DNA from: Mesorhizobium escarrei
GTDB lineage: Bacteria; Pseudomonadota; Alphaproteobacteria; Rhizobiales; Rhizobiaceae
Direction of reading: 5' to 3'
DNA: 64,000 nucleotides
Assembly (NCBI RefSeq): GCF_935825525.1
Contig: NZ_CAKXZT010000126.1
Span: 156,508 to 220,507, forward strand
In this document: piece after piece, positions 28,465 to 37,104 of the stretch
Numbering within the stretch: the first letter of the stretch is position 1
How the letters are laid out: each line of letters opens with the position of its first letter
Notes under the pieces: generated by a model
Seen by the model: only the letters and a program-made list of their open reading frames with translations
The model's database searches: none
Told to the model about the DNA's origin: nothing
Made by a program: the position numbers and the translations under genes

Positions 28465-29400
28465 ATGCATCCAGCCTTCTCCGTCGTCTTCTTCACCACT
28501 GCCACGGGCGCCGGTTACGGCCTGCTCGCGCTGCTCGGCGTGCTGGCCGGACAAGGATTTGTCTCGCCTGACTTCTGGCTCGGCCTCGTTAGCATGGGGC
28601 TGGCGCTCGGCCTGATCTCGGCCGGCCTGTTGTCGTCGGCCGGCCATCTCGGCCGACCAGAACGCGCCTGGAGAGCATTCTCGCAATGGCGCAGCTCATG
28701 GCTGTCGCGCGAAGGCGTTGCGTCGGTCGCGACCTTCGTGCCGGCGGGATTGTTCGCCGTCGGCTGGGTGTTCTTCGGCCGCACAACCGGCTGGGTGGCC
28801 GTCGCCGGGCTGCTGGCTGCGGTCGGCGCGGTCGCCACCGTCTGCACCACCGGCATGATCTACGCCTCGCTGAAGCCGATCGCCCAGTGGCACAGCCGCT
28901 TCACTTTGCCCGGCTATCTCATCTTTTCGGCGATGAGCGGCAGCGTGATTTTGAACGCGCTGCTGCAGGGCTTTGCCGTTGGCTCAAAGACTATGGTGGC
29001 GTTCTCGCTGCTCCTCACCTTTTTCGGCTGGGGCTGGAAGCTGGCGACCTGGCGCCACAACGACAGGCTGGAAATCCCGACCAACGCCAACACCGCGACC
29101 GGACTTGCCGGCGGTACGGTGCGGTCGCTGGAATGGCCGCATACCGAGGAAAACTACCTGCTCAAGGAGATGGGCTTTCGCATCGCGCGCAAGCACAGCG
29201 CGAAGCTAAGGCGGATCACGCAGGTGCTGGCCTTCGCTCTGCCCGTCTTGCTGCTGATTGCTGCGTTCGCCTTGCCATGGCCCTATGCGGCGGTGCTGTC
29301 GGCACTCGCCACAATCGCCCAGTTCGCCGGCATGCTGGTCGAACGCTGGCTGTTCTTCGCCGAGGCGAAACACACCGTCACCCTCTACTATGGCCGGTAG
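28465..29400 (+). CDS. soeC: SoeC-like DmsC-family membrane anchor
   Basis: A 311-residue polytopic membrane protein (about eight hydrophobic segments) of the DmsC family. It opens MHPAFSVVFFTTATGAGYG and includes SAGHLGRPERAWRAF and HNDRLEIPTNANTATGLA. In SoeABC and DmsABC the anchor exchanges electrons with the quinone pool. It starts 15 bp after soeB and ends 6 bp before the convergent pdeM gene, closing the operon. Confidence 0.85.
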   Translation: MHPAFSVVFFTTATGAGYGLLALLGVLAGQGFVSPDFWLGLVSMGLALGLISAGLLSSAGHLGRPERAWRAFSQWRSSWLSREGVASVATFVPAGLFAVGWVFFGRTTGWVAVAGLLAAVGAVATVCTTGMIYASLKPIAQWHSRFTLPGYLIFSAMSGSVILNALLQGFAVGSKTMVAFSLLLTFFGWGWKLATWRHNDRLEIPTNANTATGLAGGTVRSLEWPHTEENYLLKEMGFRIARKHSAKLRRITQVLAFALPVLLLIAAFALPWPYAAVLSALATIAQFAGMLVERWLFFAEAKHTVTLYYGR

Positions 29401-29406
29401 AGCAGC

Positions 29407-30123
29407 TCAGCCTGGTCGCAGCATCGAGCCGGAAATCGCAAAAATGCGCTCCGTGCCGAGCATATAGGCCATCAGTGTTTCGCGGCGGAACAGCCCGGCA
29501 TAGGCGCGGTCGAGCACATTGAGCGAGCCGGTATAGGCGCCGAAGGCCGGCATGATCATACGGCCGCCGTCGCCGGCAAAGCAGCGCCGTCGCACCGAGC
29601 GGCCTTGCTGCACGACGCGGGCGCAAGGGTGCAGATGGCCCGAAATCTCGCCTTCCACTCTCACCGCCGAAGGCTCGTGCCGGAATACGAGAGCGCCTAT
29701 GGCCAGGTCGCGCACCGTCTCGCCGGGCAGATCGGCCGGCGCATCCGGGTCATGATTGCCGGCAACCCAGAACCAGTCGCGGCCGGCCATCAGCGCTTCC
29801 AGGCGTTCGCGAAAGCTTGAATGCATGCGCGCGGCGCCGCCGCCGTCATGAAAGCTGTCGCCGAGGCTGATGACGATCGCCGGCTGATAATCGGCAATCA
29901 CCGCCTGCAATCGCAGCAACGTCGCACCGGTATCATAAGGCGGGATCAATGAACCGCGCCGGGCCAGCGACGAACCCTTTTCCAGATGCAGGTCGGACAC
30001 GGTCAAAAGCCGAAGCTCGGGAAAATAAAGCACGCCGCGCCGATCGCAGATCGCACGCTCGCCGGCGATGCCGATGGGATCGGCATCCGCCAGGAGCGCA
30101 GTCATGGCGAGTGCGAATGTCAT
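29407..30123 (-). CDS. pdeM: Ligase-associated DNA damage response endonuclease PdeM (metallophosphoesterase)
   Basis: A 238-residue calcineurin-type phosphoesterase with D44-x-H46 (SDLHLEKG), GDSFHD (88-93), GNHD (122-125) and GHLH (162-165). The N-terminal GVLYFPELRLLTVSDLH is typical of PdeM, a member of the set often encoded with an ATP-dependent ligase, an exonuclease and a DEXH helicase. It overlaps the helicase stop by ATGA, so both are translated together. No ligase or exonuclease gene is adjacent in the window. Confidence 0.85.
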   Translation of the reverse strand: MTFALAMTALLADADPIGIAGERAICDRRGVLYFPELRLLTVSDLHLEKGSSLARRGSLIPPYDTGATLLRLQAVIADYQPAIVISLGDSFHDGGGAARMHSSFRERLEALMAGRDWFWVAGNHDPDAPADLPGETVRDLAIGALVFRHEPSAVRVEGEISGHLHPCARVVQQGRSVRRRCFAGDGGRMIMPAFGAYTGSLNVLDRAYAGLFRRETLMAYMLGTERIFAISGSMLRPG

Positions 30124-32642
30124 TTCGTCCCCATGGCCTCCTCGACCAGCGTTGCCGCATCCATCAGCAGCGTATCATCAGCCTCGCCATGCACCGGCAT
30201 CTTGCCGATCTCGAGCATGATCGGCACGGCGAGCGGCGAAATCTGCTCGAGGTGCTTATGCACGATTCGGCCCTGGATGCGCGAGAGCATCTCGGCAAGT
30301 CTGCTGACATCCAGCAGACCAGTGGCCGCGTCGGCACGCGTCGCCTGCAGCAGGATGTGGTCGGGCTCATGGCTGCGCAGAACGTCGTAGATGAGGTCGG
30401 TCGAGACGGTGACTTGACGGCCGCTCTTCTCCTGGCCCGGATGTCGTTTTTCGATCAGTCCGGAGATGAGCGCGCAATTGCGGAAGGTGCGCTTCAACAG
30501 CCAGCTGCCGGCCAGCCAGGCTTCGAGATCGTCGCCCAGCATGTCCTGGTCGAAAAGCTGGCTGAGCGATGGTTTCTTCGCCAGGAACATCCTGCCCATA
30601 TCGGCCAGCGACCATATGGCAAGTGCATAGTCGGTGGCGACGAAGCCGAGCGGCCTGGCTCCCGCCCTGTCGAGGCGGCGGGTAAGCAGCATGCCGAGCG
30701 TCTGGTGCGCCAGCCTGCCCTCGAACGGGTAGGCCACCAGATAGAAGCGGTTGCCGCGCGGAAAGGTCTCGATCAGCAGGTCGTCGCGTTTCGGCAGCAC
30801 CGATTTGTCGGCCTGGAAGCGTAGCCAGTCGGCAACCTGTTCCGGCAGCTTCTTCCAGCGCTGCGGGTTGTCCAGCATGATGCGGACCTGTTCGGCGAGG
30901 TAAGTCGAAAGCGGGAATTTGCCGCCGCCATAATAGGGCACCTTGGCGTCACTGCCGGGCGCATTCGACACGAAGCACTCATTCTCGCGGATGCCCTCGA
31001 AGCGCAGCACCTTGCCGGCGAACATGAAGGTGTCGCCATGCGTCAGCGTCTCGAGAAAAGCCTCCTCGATCTTGCCAAGAACCCGGCCGCCACGTGAGGC
31101 AGAGCCTTTGCTGCCGGCCTTGATATAACGCACGTTGAGCGCCGGCACCTCGATGATGGTGCCGACATTCAGCCGGTATTGCTGGGCGATGCGAGGATTG
31201 GACACGCGCCACAGCCCGTCCTTGTTCAGGCGGATGCGGGCGTAGCGCTCGTAGTTCTTCAGCGCATAGCCGCCGGTGGCGACGAAGTCGATGACACGAT
31301 CGAACGTCGGCCGATCAAGACTGGCATAGGGCGCAGCGGTTCGCACCTCCTCGAACAGCGCATCGGCATGAAAAGGCGCGCTGCAGGCGCAACCCAAAAC
31401 ATGCTGCGCCAGCACATCGAGCCCGCCATTGACCAGCGGCGGCGTGTCCTGGGCGCCGAGATAATTGGCGTCGAGCGCAGCCCTGCATTCCAGCACCTCG
31501 AAGCGGTTGGCGGGGATCAGGATTGCCTTCGACGGCTCATCCATGCGGTGGTTGGCGCGGCCGATGCGCTGCGCCAGCCGGCTGGCGCCCTTCGGCGCGC
31601 CGACATGCACGACCAGGTCGACGTCGCCCCAGTCGATGCCGAGGTCGAGCGTCGAGGTGGCGACGATGGCGCGCAGCGCGTTTTCGCCCATCGCCTTTTC
31701 GACGCGCCGGCGCTGCGCGACATCGAGCGAGCCGTGATGCAGCGCGATCGGCAAGGTGTCCTCATTGACCCGCCACAATTCCTGGAACAGCAGCTCCGCC
31801 TGGCTGCGCGTGTTGACGAACAGCAGCGTCGTCTTGTGGCGTTTGATCTCGTTGTAGATTTCCGGTGTGGCGTAGCGGGCCGAATGTCCAGCCCACGGCA
31901 CGTGCTCCTCCGAATCGAGAATGGAGATCTCGGGCTTGGCGCCGCCGGTGACCACGATCAATTCGGCCATGCTGCCCGGTGGATTCTGGCTGACCAGCCA
32001 GCGCCGCAATTCGTCCGGCTCGGCGACCGTCGCCGACAGGCCGATCGTCTGCAAGCCGGGAACAAAGGATCGCAGCCGGGCCAGCCCGAGCGACAGGAGA
32101 TGCCCGCGCTTCGACGTCACCAAAGAATGCAGTTCGTCGAGCACGACGTAGTGCAGATCCTCGAAGAAGCGCCTGGCGTCGGGTGCCGCAATCAGCAGCG
32201 CCAGTTGCTCGGGGGTGGTCAGGAGGATTTCGGGCGGCGCCAGCTTCTGCCGCTGGCGCTTGTGCGCGGGCGTGTCGCCGGTGCGCGTCTCGATGGTGAT
32301 AGATAGACCGATCTCTTCCACCGGCTTGCCGAGATTGCGCTCGATGTCGACGGCCAGCGCTTTCAGCGGCGAGATGTAGAGCGTGTGGATGCCGCGACGC
32401 GCCTGCCCCGGTCTTTTCCCTGGCCGCCCGGCCAGTTCGGTCAGTGAAGGCAGAAACCCGGCCAGCGTCTTGCCGGCGCCGGTCGGCGCGATCAGCAGGA
32501 CCGACTGGCCGGCCTGGGCAGTCGCCAGCAACTCGACCTGATGGGCGCGCGGTGACCAGCCTCTTTGCGCGAACCATTGGAGAAATGGCTCGGGCAAGCG
32601 CACGGCGGCAATTTGTTCGGTGAGGCGCGGCTGCTCTGTCAC
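30120..32642 (-). CDS. Ligase-associated DEXH-box helicase (Lhr-like)
   Basis: An 840-residue superfamily 2 helicase with Walker A APTGAGKT (52-59), DELH, SAT, the motif VI-like QRIGRANHRMD, and the family C-terminal region. GTG at 32642 is taken as the start because the frame upstream crosses an inverted repeat (32711-32859). It is co-translated with pdeM and acts on DNA, probably in repair or end processing. The partner ligase and exonuclease genes of the usual cluster are not here. Confidence 0.88.
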   Translation of the reverse strand: MTEQPRLTEQIAAVRLPEPFLQWFAQRGWSPRAHQVELLATAQAGQSVLLIAPTGAGKTLAGFLPSLTELAGRPGKRPGQARRGIHTLYISPLKALAVDIERNLGKPVEEIGLSITIETRTGDTPAHKRQRQKLAPPEILLTTPEQLALLIAAPDARRFFEDLHYVVLDELHSLVTSKRGHLLSLGLARLRSFVPGLQTIGLSATVAEPDELRRWLVSQNPPGSMAELIVVTGGAKPEISILDSEEHVPWAGHSARYATPEIYNEIKRHKTTLLFVNTRSQAELLFQELWRVNEDTLPIALHHGSLDVAQRRRVEKAMGENALRAIVATSTLDLGIDWGDVDLVVHVGAPKGASRLAQRIGRANHRMDEPSKAILIPANRFEVLECRAALDANYLGAQDTPPLVNGGLDVLAQHVLGCACSAPFHADALFEEVRTAAPYASLDRPTFDRVIDFVATGGYALKNYERYARIRLNKDGLWRVSNPRIAQQYRLNVGTIIEVPALNVRYIKAGSKGSASRGGRVLGKIEEAFLETLTHGDTFMFAGKVLRFEGIRENECFVSNAPGSDAKVPYYGGGKFPLSTYLAEQVRIMLDNPQRWKKLPEQVADWLRFQADKSVLPKRDDLLIETFPRGNRFYLVAYPFEGRLAHQTLGMLLTRRLDRAGARPLGFVATDYALAIWSLADMGRMFLAKKPSLSQLFDQDMLGDDLEAWLAGSWLLKRTFRNCALISGLIEKRHPGQEKSGRQVTVSTDLIYDVLRSHEPDHILLQATRADAATGLLDVSRLAEMLSRIQGRIVHKHLEQISPLAVPIMLEIGKMPVHGEADDTLLMDAATLVEEAMGTK

Positions 32643-32710
32643 CCGCCAGAGGTAGCGCGGCGGCGCGTAATCGCCAAGAAGAATCGGAACAAAAGGTGAT
32701 CGTTTTGTTT

Positions 32711-32859
32711 CCTTCCCCCCTTGTGGGGGAAGGTGGATTGGCGCGTTAGCGCCAAGACGGATGAGGGGTGTTGGACGAAGTGCGGCAATGCCAAGCTGGA
32801 ACACCCCTCATCCGACCGAGCTTCGCTCGGCCACCTTCTCCCACAAGGGGAGAAGGAAA
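32711..32859. repeat. Inverted RIME-like palindromic element
   Basis: The left arm is 32711-32772 and the right arm 32800-32859, inverted copies of one unit. Each includes a CCTTCTCCC/CCTTCCCCC-type palindrome and the shared GGATGAGGGGTG / CACCCCTCATCC boundary. It fills the gap between the helicase and the NlpC/P60 gene, and no coding region is supported in it. Confidence 0.75.
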
Positions 32860-32869
32860 AGCGCTTACA

Positions 32870-33730
32870 TCACGGCCGCCGGAACCCTGTCGGGCCGCCA
32901 TAGAGATAGCCGATGCGGGCGACGGCTCCTCTGAACCCTTCACGCGAGACCAGCATGGTGTGGCCGTTGGCGTGGATCATCGTTTCCGGGTCGGTCATAA
33001 CAGCGACATGGCCTTTCCAGAACACCAGGTCGCCGCGCCGCAACCCGGCAAAATCCGGGCCCGGGTCGAGCGGCTCGCCGATGGTCGCCGCCTGCATGTC
33101 GGAATCGCGCAGCACTTGCCTGCCGGCCATGTGCATCGCCAGTTGCACGAGGCCGGAGCAATCGATGCCGAAGCCGGAGGCGCCGCCCCACAGATAGGGC
33201 GTACCGAGAAAAGCCTCCGCGACCGCGACATAGTCGGCAGCCGGCTCTCCCAAGGGCCTGAGATGGCCTGATATGACAGCCTCGCCGGACGGCAGCAGCG
33301 CATAATGCGTGCCGCGCGTTTCTGCCGCGCCGGTCACCGTCACCGCCGATCCCATCGACAGTTGCCCGCTCAGCGGAAGCCGCAAATCGGGTCCGGGATA
33401 GAGGAAGGTGCGCGGCACGGAGACGACATGGGTTGGCTCATGGTCCCGCGCGCTTAGCACGGTGTCGGCGACATAGCCGACATAGCCGTCGCGCTCGGCC
33501 TGGATCCAGGCCCAGCCCTCAACGTCTTCGAAGACGAGGACGTCGTCGCCGAACAGGGCTTGCGTGTTGACGCCGACATCCGGCCGCGGCGCCTTGCGGA
33601 TATCGGCCACTGCGGCTGAAACCCGCGCTGGCCGCCCGGCGACGAAGCGATCGGCGGCGACCTCGCCCTCCAGCCTGGCATCGGCGAGATCGGAACGGAA
33701 GGCGTGAAGGCGGGCATTCCTGGCGGTCAA
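32870..33730 (-). CDS. NlpC/P60-family peptidase with SH3-like domains (C40)
   Basis: A 286-residue cell-wall hydrolase-type protein. Two bacterial SH3-like domains (about 35-95 and 100-160) precede an NlpC/P60 domain (about 165-280) with C191 (GIDCSG), H241 (KGHVAVM) and H253. No signal peptide is visible, as in many alphaproteobacterial members. The start is a TTG at 33730 giving MTARNARLHAFRSDLAD, which is the expected N-terminus; the initiation codon is uncertain. It is predicted to cleave peptide cross-links in murein, though the substrate is unproven. Confidence 0.83.
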   Translation of the reverse strand: MTARNARLHAFRSDLADARLEGEVAADRFVAGRPARVSAAVADIRKAPRPDVGVNTQALFGDDVLVFEDVEGWAWIQAERDGYVGYVADTVLSARDHEPTHVVSVPRTFLYPGPDLRLPLSGQLSMGSAVTVTGAAETRGTHYALLPSGEAVISGHLRPLGEPAADYVAVAEAFLGTPYLWGGASGFGIDCSGLVQLAMHMAGRQVLRDSDMQAATIGEPLDPGPDFAGLRRGDLVFWKGHVAVMTDPETMIHANGHTMLVSREGFRGAVARIGYLYGGPTGFRRP

Positions 33731-33776
33731 ATCGGCAACTCGGTCAGAAGGGGGGTCGTTCAGAAGGGCATTTCAG

Positions 33777-34127
33777 TCAGATAGGCAATTCCTGGGCTCT
33801 GGCGATGATAACATCGCCGAAGCGCTCGACAAAGAGAGCACCTTCTACGGTTCGCTTGACCAGCACGTTGCGCTTGTCGAGCTCATCGCGATGGCGCGAA
33901 ACCAGCTTCATTGCGCCCATCGTGTCGAGCGCGCGGGTGATCACCGGCTTGGTGACATTGAGCCGGGCGGCGAGCCCGCGCACCGTATGCGGCGGCGGGT
34001 CGAGATAGATGGTGAACAGGATCGCCGTCTGGCGCATGGTGAGGTCCGGGGCGTCGTCGCGCACCTGAGACAGCACCACCTGCTGCCACAGTCGCAAGGC
34101 CTGGCTTGGACGCATGGAGATCGACAT
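33777..34127 (-). CDS. MarR-family winged-helix regulator
   Basis: A 116-residue protein with the MarR winged helix (about 25-100: LTMRQTAILFTIY, VRGLAARLNVTKPVITRALD, the wing region SRHRDELDKRNVLVK). It is short compared with the usual 140-150. It lies between the M17 aminopeptidase and NlpC/P60 genes on the same strand, with gaps of 70 and 46 bp. Effector and targets are unknown. Confidence 0.8.
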   Translation of the reverse strand: MSISMRPSQALRLWQQVVLSQVRDDAPDLTMRQTAILFTIYLDPPPHTVRGLAARLNVTKPVITRALDTMGAMKLVSRHRDELDKRNVLVKRTVEGALFVERFGDVIIARAQELPI

Positions 34128-34197
34128 CCGACCAGAATGACGGCAAATTGTTTCGGTTCCGTTTCAGTCCTGAGACCTTCGCGCTGAACAGGAACTG

Positions 34198-35562
34198 TCA
34201 GGCGTAGCGTTTCGAAATAACCCTTTCCAGCGCGCGGATGCCTTGCGCCTCGCCGCCGGCCAGGCCCTGCGGACGATCGGACGGATTCCAGGCGAAGATG
34301 TCGAAATGCGCCCAGGCGGCGGTCTTCTCGACGAAGCGCTTCAGGAAAAGCGCCGCGGTGATCGAGCCGGCGAAACTGTCTGACGTGACGTTGTTGATGT
34401 CGGCGATCTTCGACGACAGCTTTGCGTCATAGGGTTTCCACAGCGGCATGCGCCATAGAGGATCCTCGACCGCGACAGAGGCCGCAGCCAGGTCGCAGGC
34501 CAACGCTTCATCGCCGGTGTAGAAAGGCGGCAGATCGGGACCGAGCGCGACGCGAGCAGCCCCGGTCAAGGTCGCCATGTCGATCAGCAGCTGCGGCTCG
34601 TCGTCGTCTGCCAGTGCCAAGGCGTCCGCCAGCACCAGCCGCCCCTCGGCGTCGGTGTTGCCGATCTCGACGGTGATGCCCTTGCGGCTCACCAGCACGT
34701 CGCCGGGCCGAAAGGCGTTGCCGGCAATCGAATTTTCGACCGCCGGGATCAGCACACGCAGCCGGACCTCCAGCCCTGCGGCCATGATCATCGAGGCGAG
34801 GCCCAATACGTTGGCCGCGCCACCCATGTCCTTCTTCATCAGGAGCATGCCCGAGGACGGCTTGATGTCGAGACCACCGGTGTCGAAGCAGACGCCCTTG
34901 CCGACCAGCGTCACCTTCGGGGCGTTCTCCGGTCCCCAAATCATGTCGATCAGCCGCGGTGCGCCGACGGAAGCGCGGCCGACCGCATGGATCATCGGGA
35001 AATTCTTTTTGAGCAGGTCGTCGCCCTTGGTCACCCACACTTCGGCCTTGTACGTCCCTGCCAAGGTCCGAACTGCCTTCTCCAACTCGTCCGGTCCCAT
35101 GTCGCTGGTCGGCGTGTTGACCAGATCGCGCGTCAGGAAAACGCCATCGGCGATGCGACGAACGTAAGCCTCTTCAGCGCCCGGCGGCAGCGAAAAGCGC
35201 AGCGTCTTGCCAGGCTTTTTGCCGTAGCGGGTGAAGACATAGCCGCCGAGCGCCAGTGCGATGGCCGCGATTTCCGGCTCGGCCAGCGTGGAGGCGAAAT
35301 GCCAGTCGCCTTCGGGCAAGGCTCTCGCCAGCGCGCCGATGGCAAGCGCGCCTTCGCCGTCGCCCGTGCCGAACAGTGCTCCGGCAAGCGCGCCGTTTTC
35401 GTCGGGCAGGATCAGCGTCCTGCCGGCCTGACCGGAAAAGCCGTTGGCCTTAGCCCAGGCGAGCGAAGACGAGGCAAGCGCCGCTGCATCCAGTCTATTC
35501 TTCGCCACCAGATAAACCGGCAGCGTGGTCTTCAGTTTTCCCTCGATGAATTCGACTGGCAT
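34198..35562 (-). CDS. Leucyl aminopeptidase (M17 family)
   Basis: A 454-residue metalloexopeptidase. The signature NTDAEGRL is at 302-309. Metal/substrate residues include K222, CFDTGG with D227, KKDMGG with D245, and the DAEG aspartate and glutamate. GGAG precedes the ATG at 35562. It releases N-terminal amino acids from peptides in the cytoplasm. It is shorter than E. coli PepA (about 500), as in the smaller PepB-like rhizobial proteins. Confidence 0.92.
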   Translation of the reverse strand: MPVEFIEGKLKTTLPVYLVAKNRLDAAALASSSLAWAKANGFSGQAGRTLILPDENGALAGALFGTGDGEGALAIGALARALPEGDWHFASTLAEPEIAAIALALGGYVFTRYGKKPGKTLRFSLPPGAEEAYVRRIADGVFLTRDLVNTPTSDMGPDELEKAVRTLAGTYKAEVWVTKGDDLLKKNFPMIHAVGRASVGAPRLIDMIWGPENAPKVTLVGKGVCFDTGGLDIKPSSGMLLMKKDMGGAANVLGLASMIMAAGLEVRLRVLIPAVENSIAGNAFRPGDVLVSRKGITVEIGNTDAEGRLVLADALALADDDEPQLLIDMATLTGAARVALGPDLPPFYTGDEALACDLAAASVAVEDPLWRMPLWKPYDAKLSSKIADINNVTSDSFAGSITAALFLKRFVEKTAAWAHFDIFAWNPSDRPQGLAGGEAQGIRALERVISKRYA

Positions 35563-35594
35563 TCGATCGTCTCCGGCTTCCGAGTCGGCGCTTT

Positions 35595-35610
35595 TTAACT
35601 ATCCGTTAGG
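35595..35610. promoter_or_regulatory. CtrA-like site upstream of tadD
   Basis: TTAA (35595-35598), a 7-bp spacer, then TTAGG (35606-35610), one mismatch to TTAA-N7-TTAAC in its core, about 75 bp before the tadD start. Binding is inference. Confidence 0.35.
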
Positions 35611-35684
35611 GTTAACAGAATATTTCTGCGGGAGGGAAGATGGCCACGTAATAGCCACGTTGACGAATGGAGGCCCTGGTGCAG

Positions 35685-36506
35685 ATGCCGACCAACAGCA
35701 TGACGAACGCCAGGGGAAAGCGGCTGATCACCACGGCATTCATAATAGCGCTCGCGGCCAGCGTTGCAGGCTGCGGAACCAGCAAGTTGACGACCGGCTC
35801 GATCGGACGCCCCAGCGGCAAACCCTTGGAAACTATGTCGGCCGGCGAGTTGCACAAGGCGACGATCGCGCTGGGTCAATCCTACGCCAAGAACCCCAAC
35901 GACAAGCGGATCGCGACGAATTATGCCGCGGCGCTGCAAATGGATGGCGACGCCGACCAGTCGCTCGCGGTGATGCGCAAACTGGCGATCGTCCTGCCGA
36001 AAGACCGCGACGTGCTCGCCGCCTATGGCAAGGCACTTGCCGCCAACGGGCAGTTCGAGCCGGCGCTCGACGCGGTGCGCCGCGCGCAGACACCGGAATA
36101 TCCCGACTGGAAGCTGGTGTCGGCGGAAGCCGCGATTCTCGATCAGCTTGGGCAGAGAGACGAGGCGCGCCAGAATTACCGCAAGGCGCTTGACCTCAAG
36201 CCGAACGAACCTTCGATCCTTTCCAATCTTGGCATGTCCTATGTTCTGGAAGGTGATCTGCGCACGGCTGAAACCTATATGCGCTCAGCCGCCCAGCAGC
36301 CGAACGCCGACAGCCGCGTCCGCCAGAACCTGGCGCTGGTCGTCGGCCTGCAGGGCCGCTTCGACGAGGCCGAGACGATCGCCTCGCAAGAACTCTCGCC
36401 CGAGCAGGCACAGGCGAATGTGGCTTATCTTCGCCAGATGCTCGCCCAGCAGAACGCCTGGAGCCAGCTCAAGGACCAGGACAAGACAAAGCCCGCCACC
36501 AACTGA
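35685..36506 (+). CDS. tadD: TadD-like tetratricopeptide lipoprotein of the Tad pilus
   Basis: A 273-residue lipoprotein with a signal ending ASVAGCG (lipid-modified C30) and TPR-type repeats in the rest. TadD is needed for outer-membrane assembly of the Tad/Flp secretin. GGAGG lies 11 bases before ATG 35685; an in-frame ATG at 35667 is possible. It converges on tadC, separated by a 600-bp repeat-containing region, and belongs with the Tad locus that follows. Confidence 0.82.
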   Translation: MPTNSMTNARGKRLITTAFIIALAASVAGCGTSKLTTGSIGRPSGKPLETMSAGELHKATIALGQSYAKNPNDKRIATNYAAALQMDGDADQSLAVMRKLAIVLPKDRDVLAAYGKALAANGQFEPALDAVRRAQTPEYPDWKLVSAEAAILDQLGQRDEARQNYRKALDLKPNEPSILSNLGMSYVLEGDLRTAETYMRSAAQQPNADSRVRQNLALVVGLQGRFDEAETIASQELSPEQAQANVAYLRQMLAQQNAWSQLKDQDKTKPATN

Positions 36507-36691
36507 CCGCGCTTCGTCCCGGCGCCGGACCGGCCAGTCCTGACGCGCGCAAAATTGCGCAGCGGTTTCGCGCGACATGCACTAGGTCCTCGACAGATTG
36601 ATTTTGACAGATCGGCAATCGGCAGCGAAGGTCGATAATTCGCGTCAGTGGCAAATCGCAAACCTCTAGGATTGGCTGAGACACCCCTCCA

Positions 36692-37074
36692 CTTCGTCAT
36701 CCCAGGGCAAGCAAGGATCGAAGCGACGCGGCGCAGACCCTGGGATTCATTCCGTGACATCAGAGCGTCACGACTGTGCAGAACCTTTGATGGCCGAGCG
36801 AGGCGCCCTCCTCTGTCCTGCCGGACATCTCCCCCACAAGGGGGAGATTGGCAGCTTCCACGCTCCGCTCATTCCTACAACGTTGGCGATTTGCGAAGCT
36901 GGCGTAACATCCAATCTCCTCCCTCGTGGGGGAGATGTCCGGCAGGACAGAGGGGGGCGCCAAGGATCGCTACATTTATCCTGAGCCGCTGCATTCTTCG
37001 GCTGATGTAACGGCATGGATCCTAGGGTCTGCGCCGCGTCGCTTCGCTCCTTGCTCCGCCCGAGGATGACGAAG
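36692..37074. repeat. Nested inverted repeats between tadD and tadC
   Basis: The outer arms are 36692-36750 and 37015-37074, about 60 bp each and strongly similar as reverse complements. The inner arms are 36803-36854 and 36912-36960, nearly identical reverse complements sharing a core TCTGTCCTGCCGGACATC. The middle holds no gene. It accounts for most of the 598-bp gap (36507-37104). A motif like the one at 60213-60261 is near 36545-36580. Confidence 0.8.
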
Positions 37075-37104
37075 ACATGGCGGCCTGTGGCATTGCCGCC
37101 TGAG

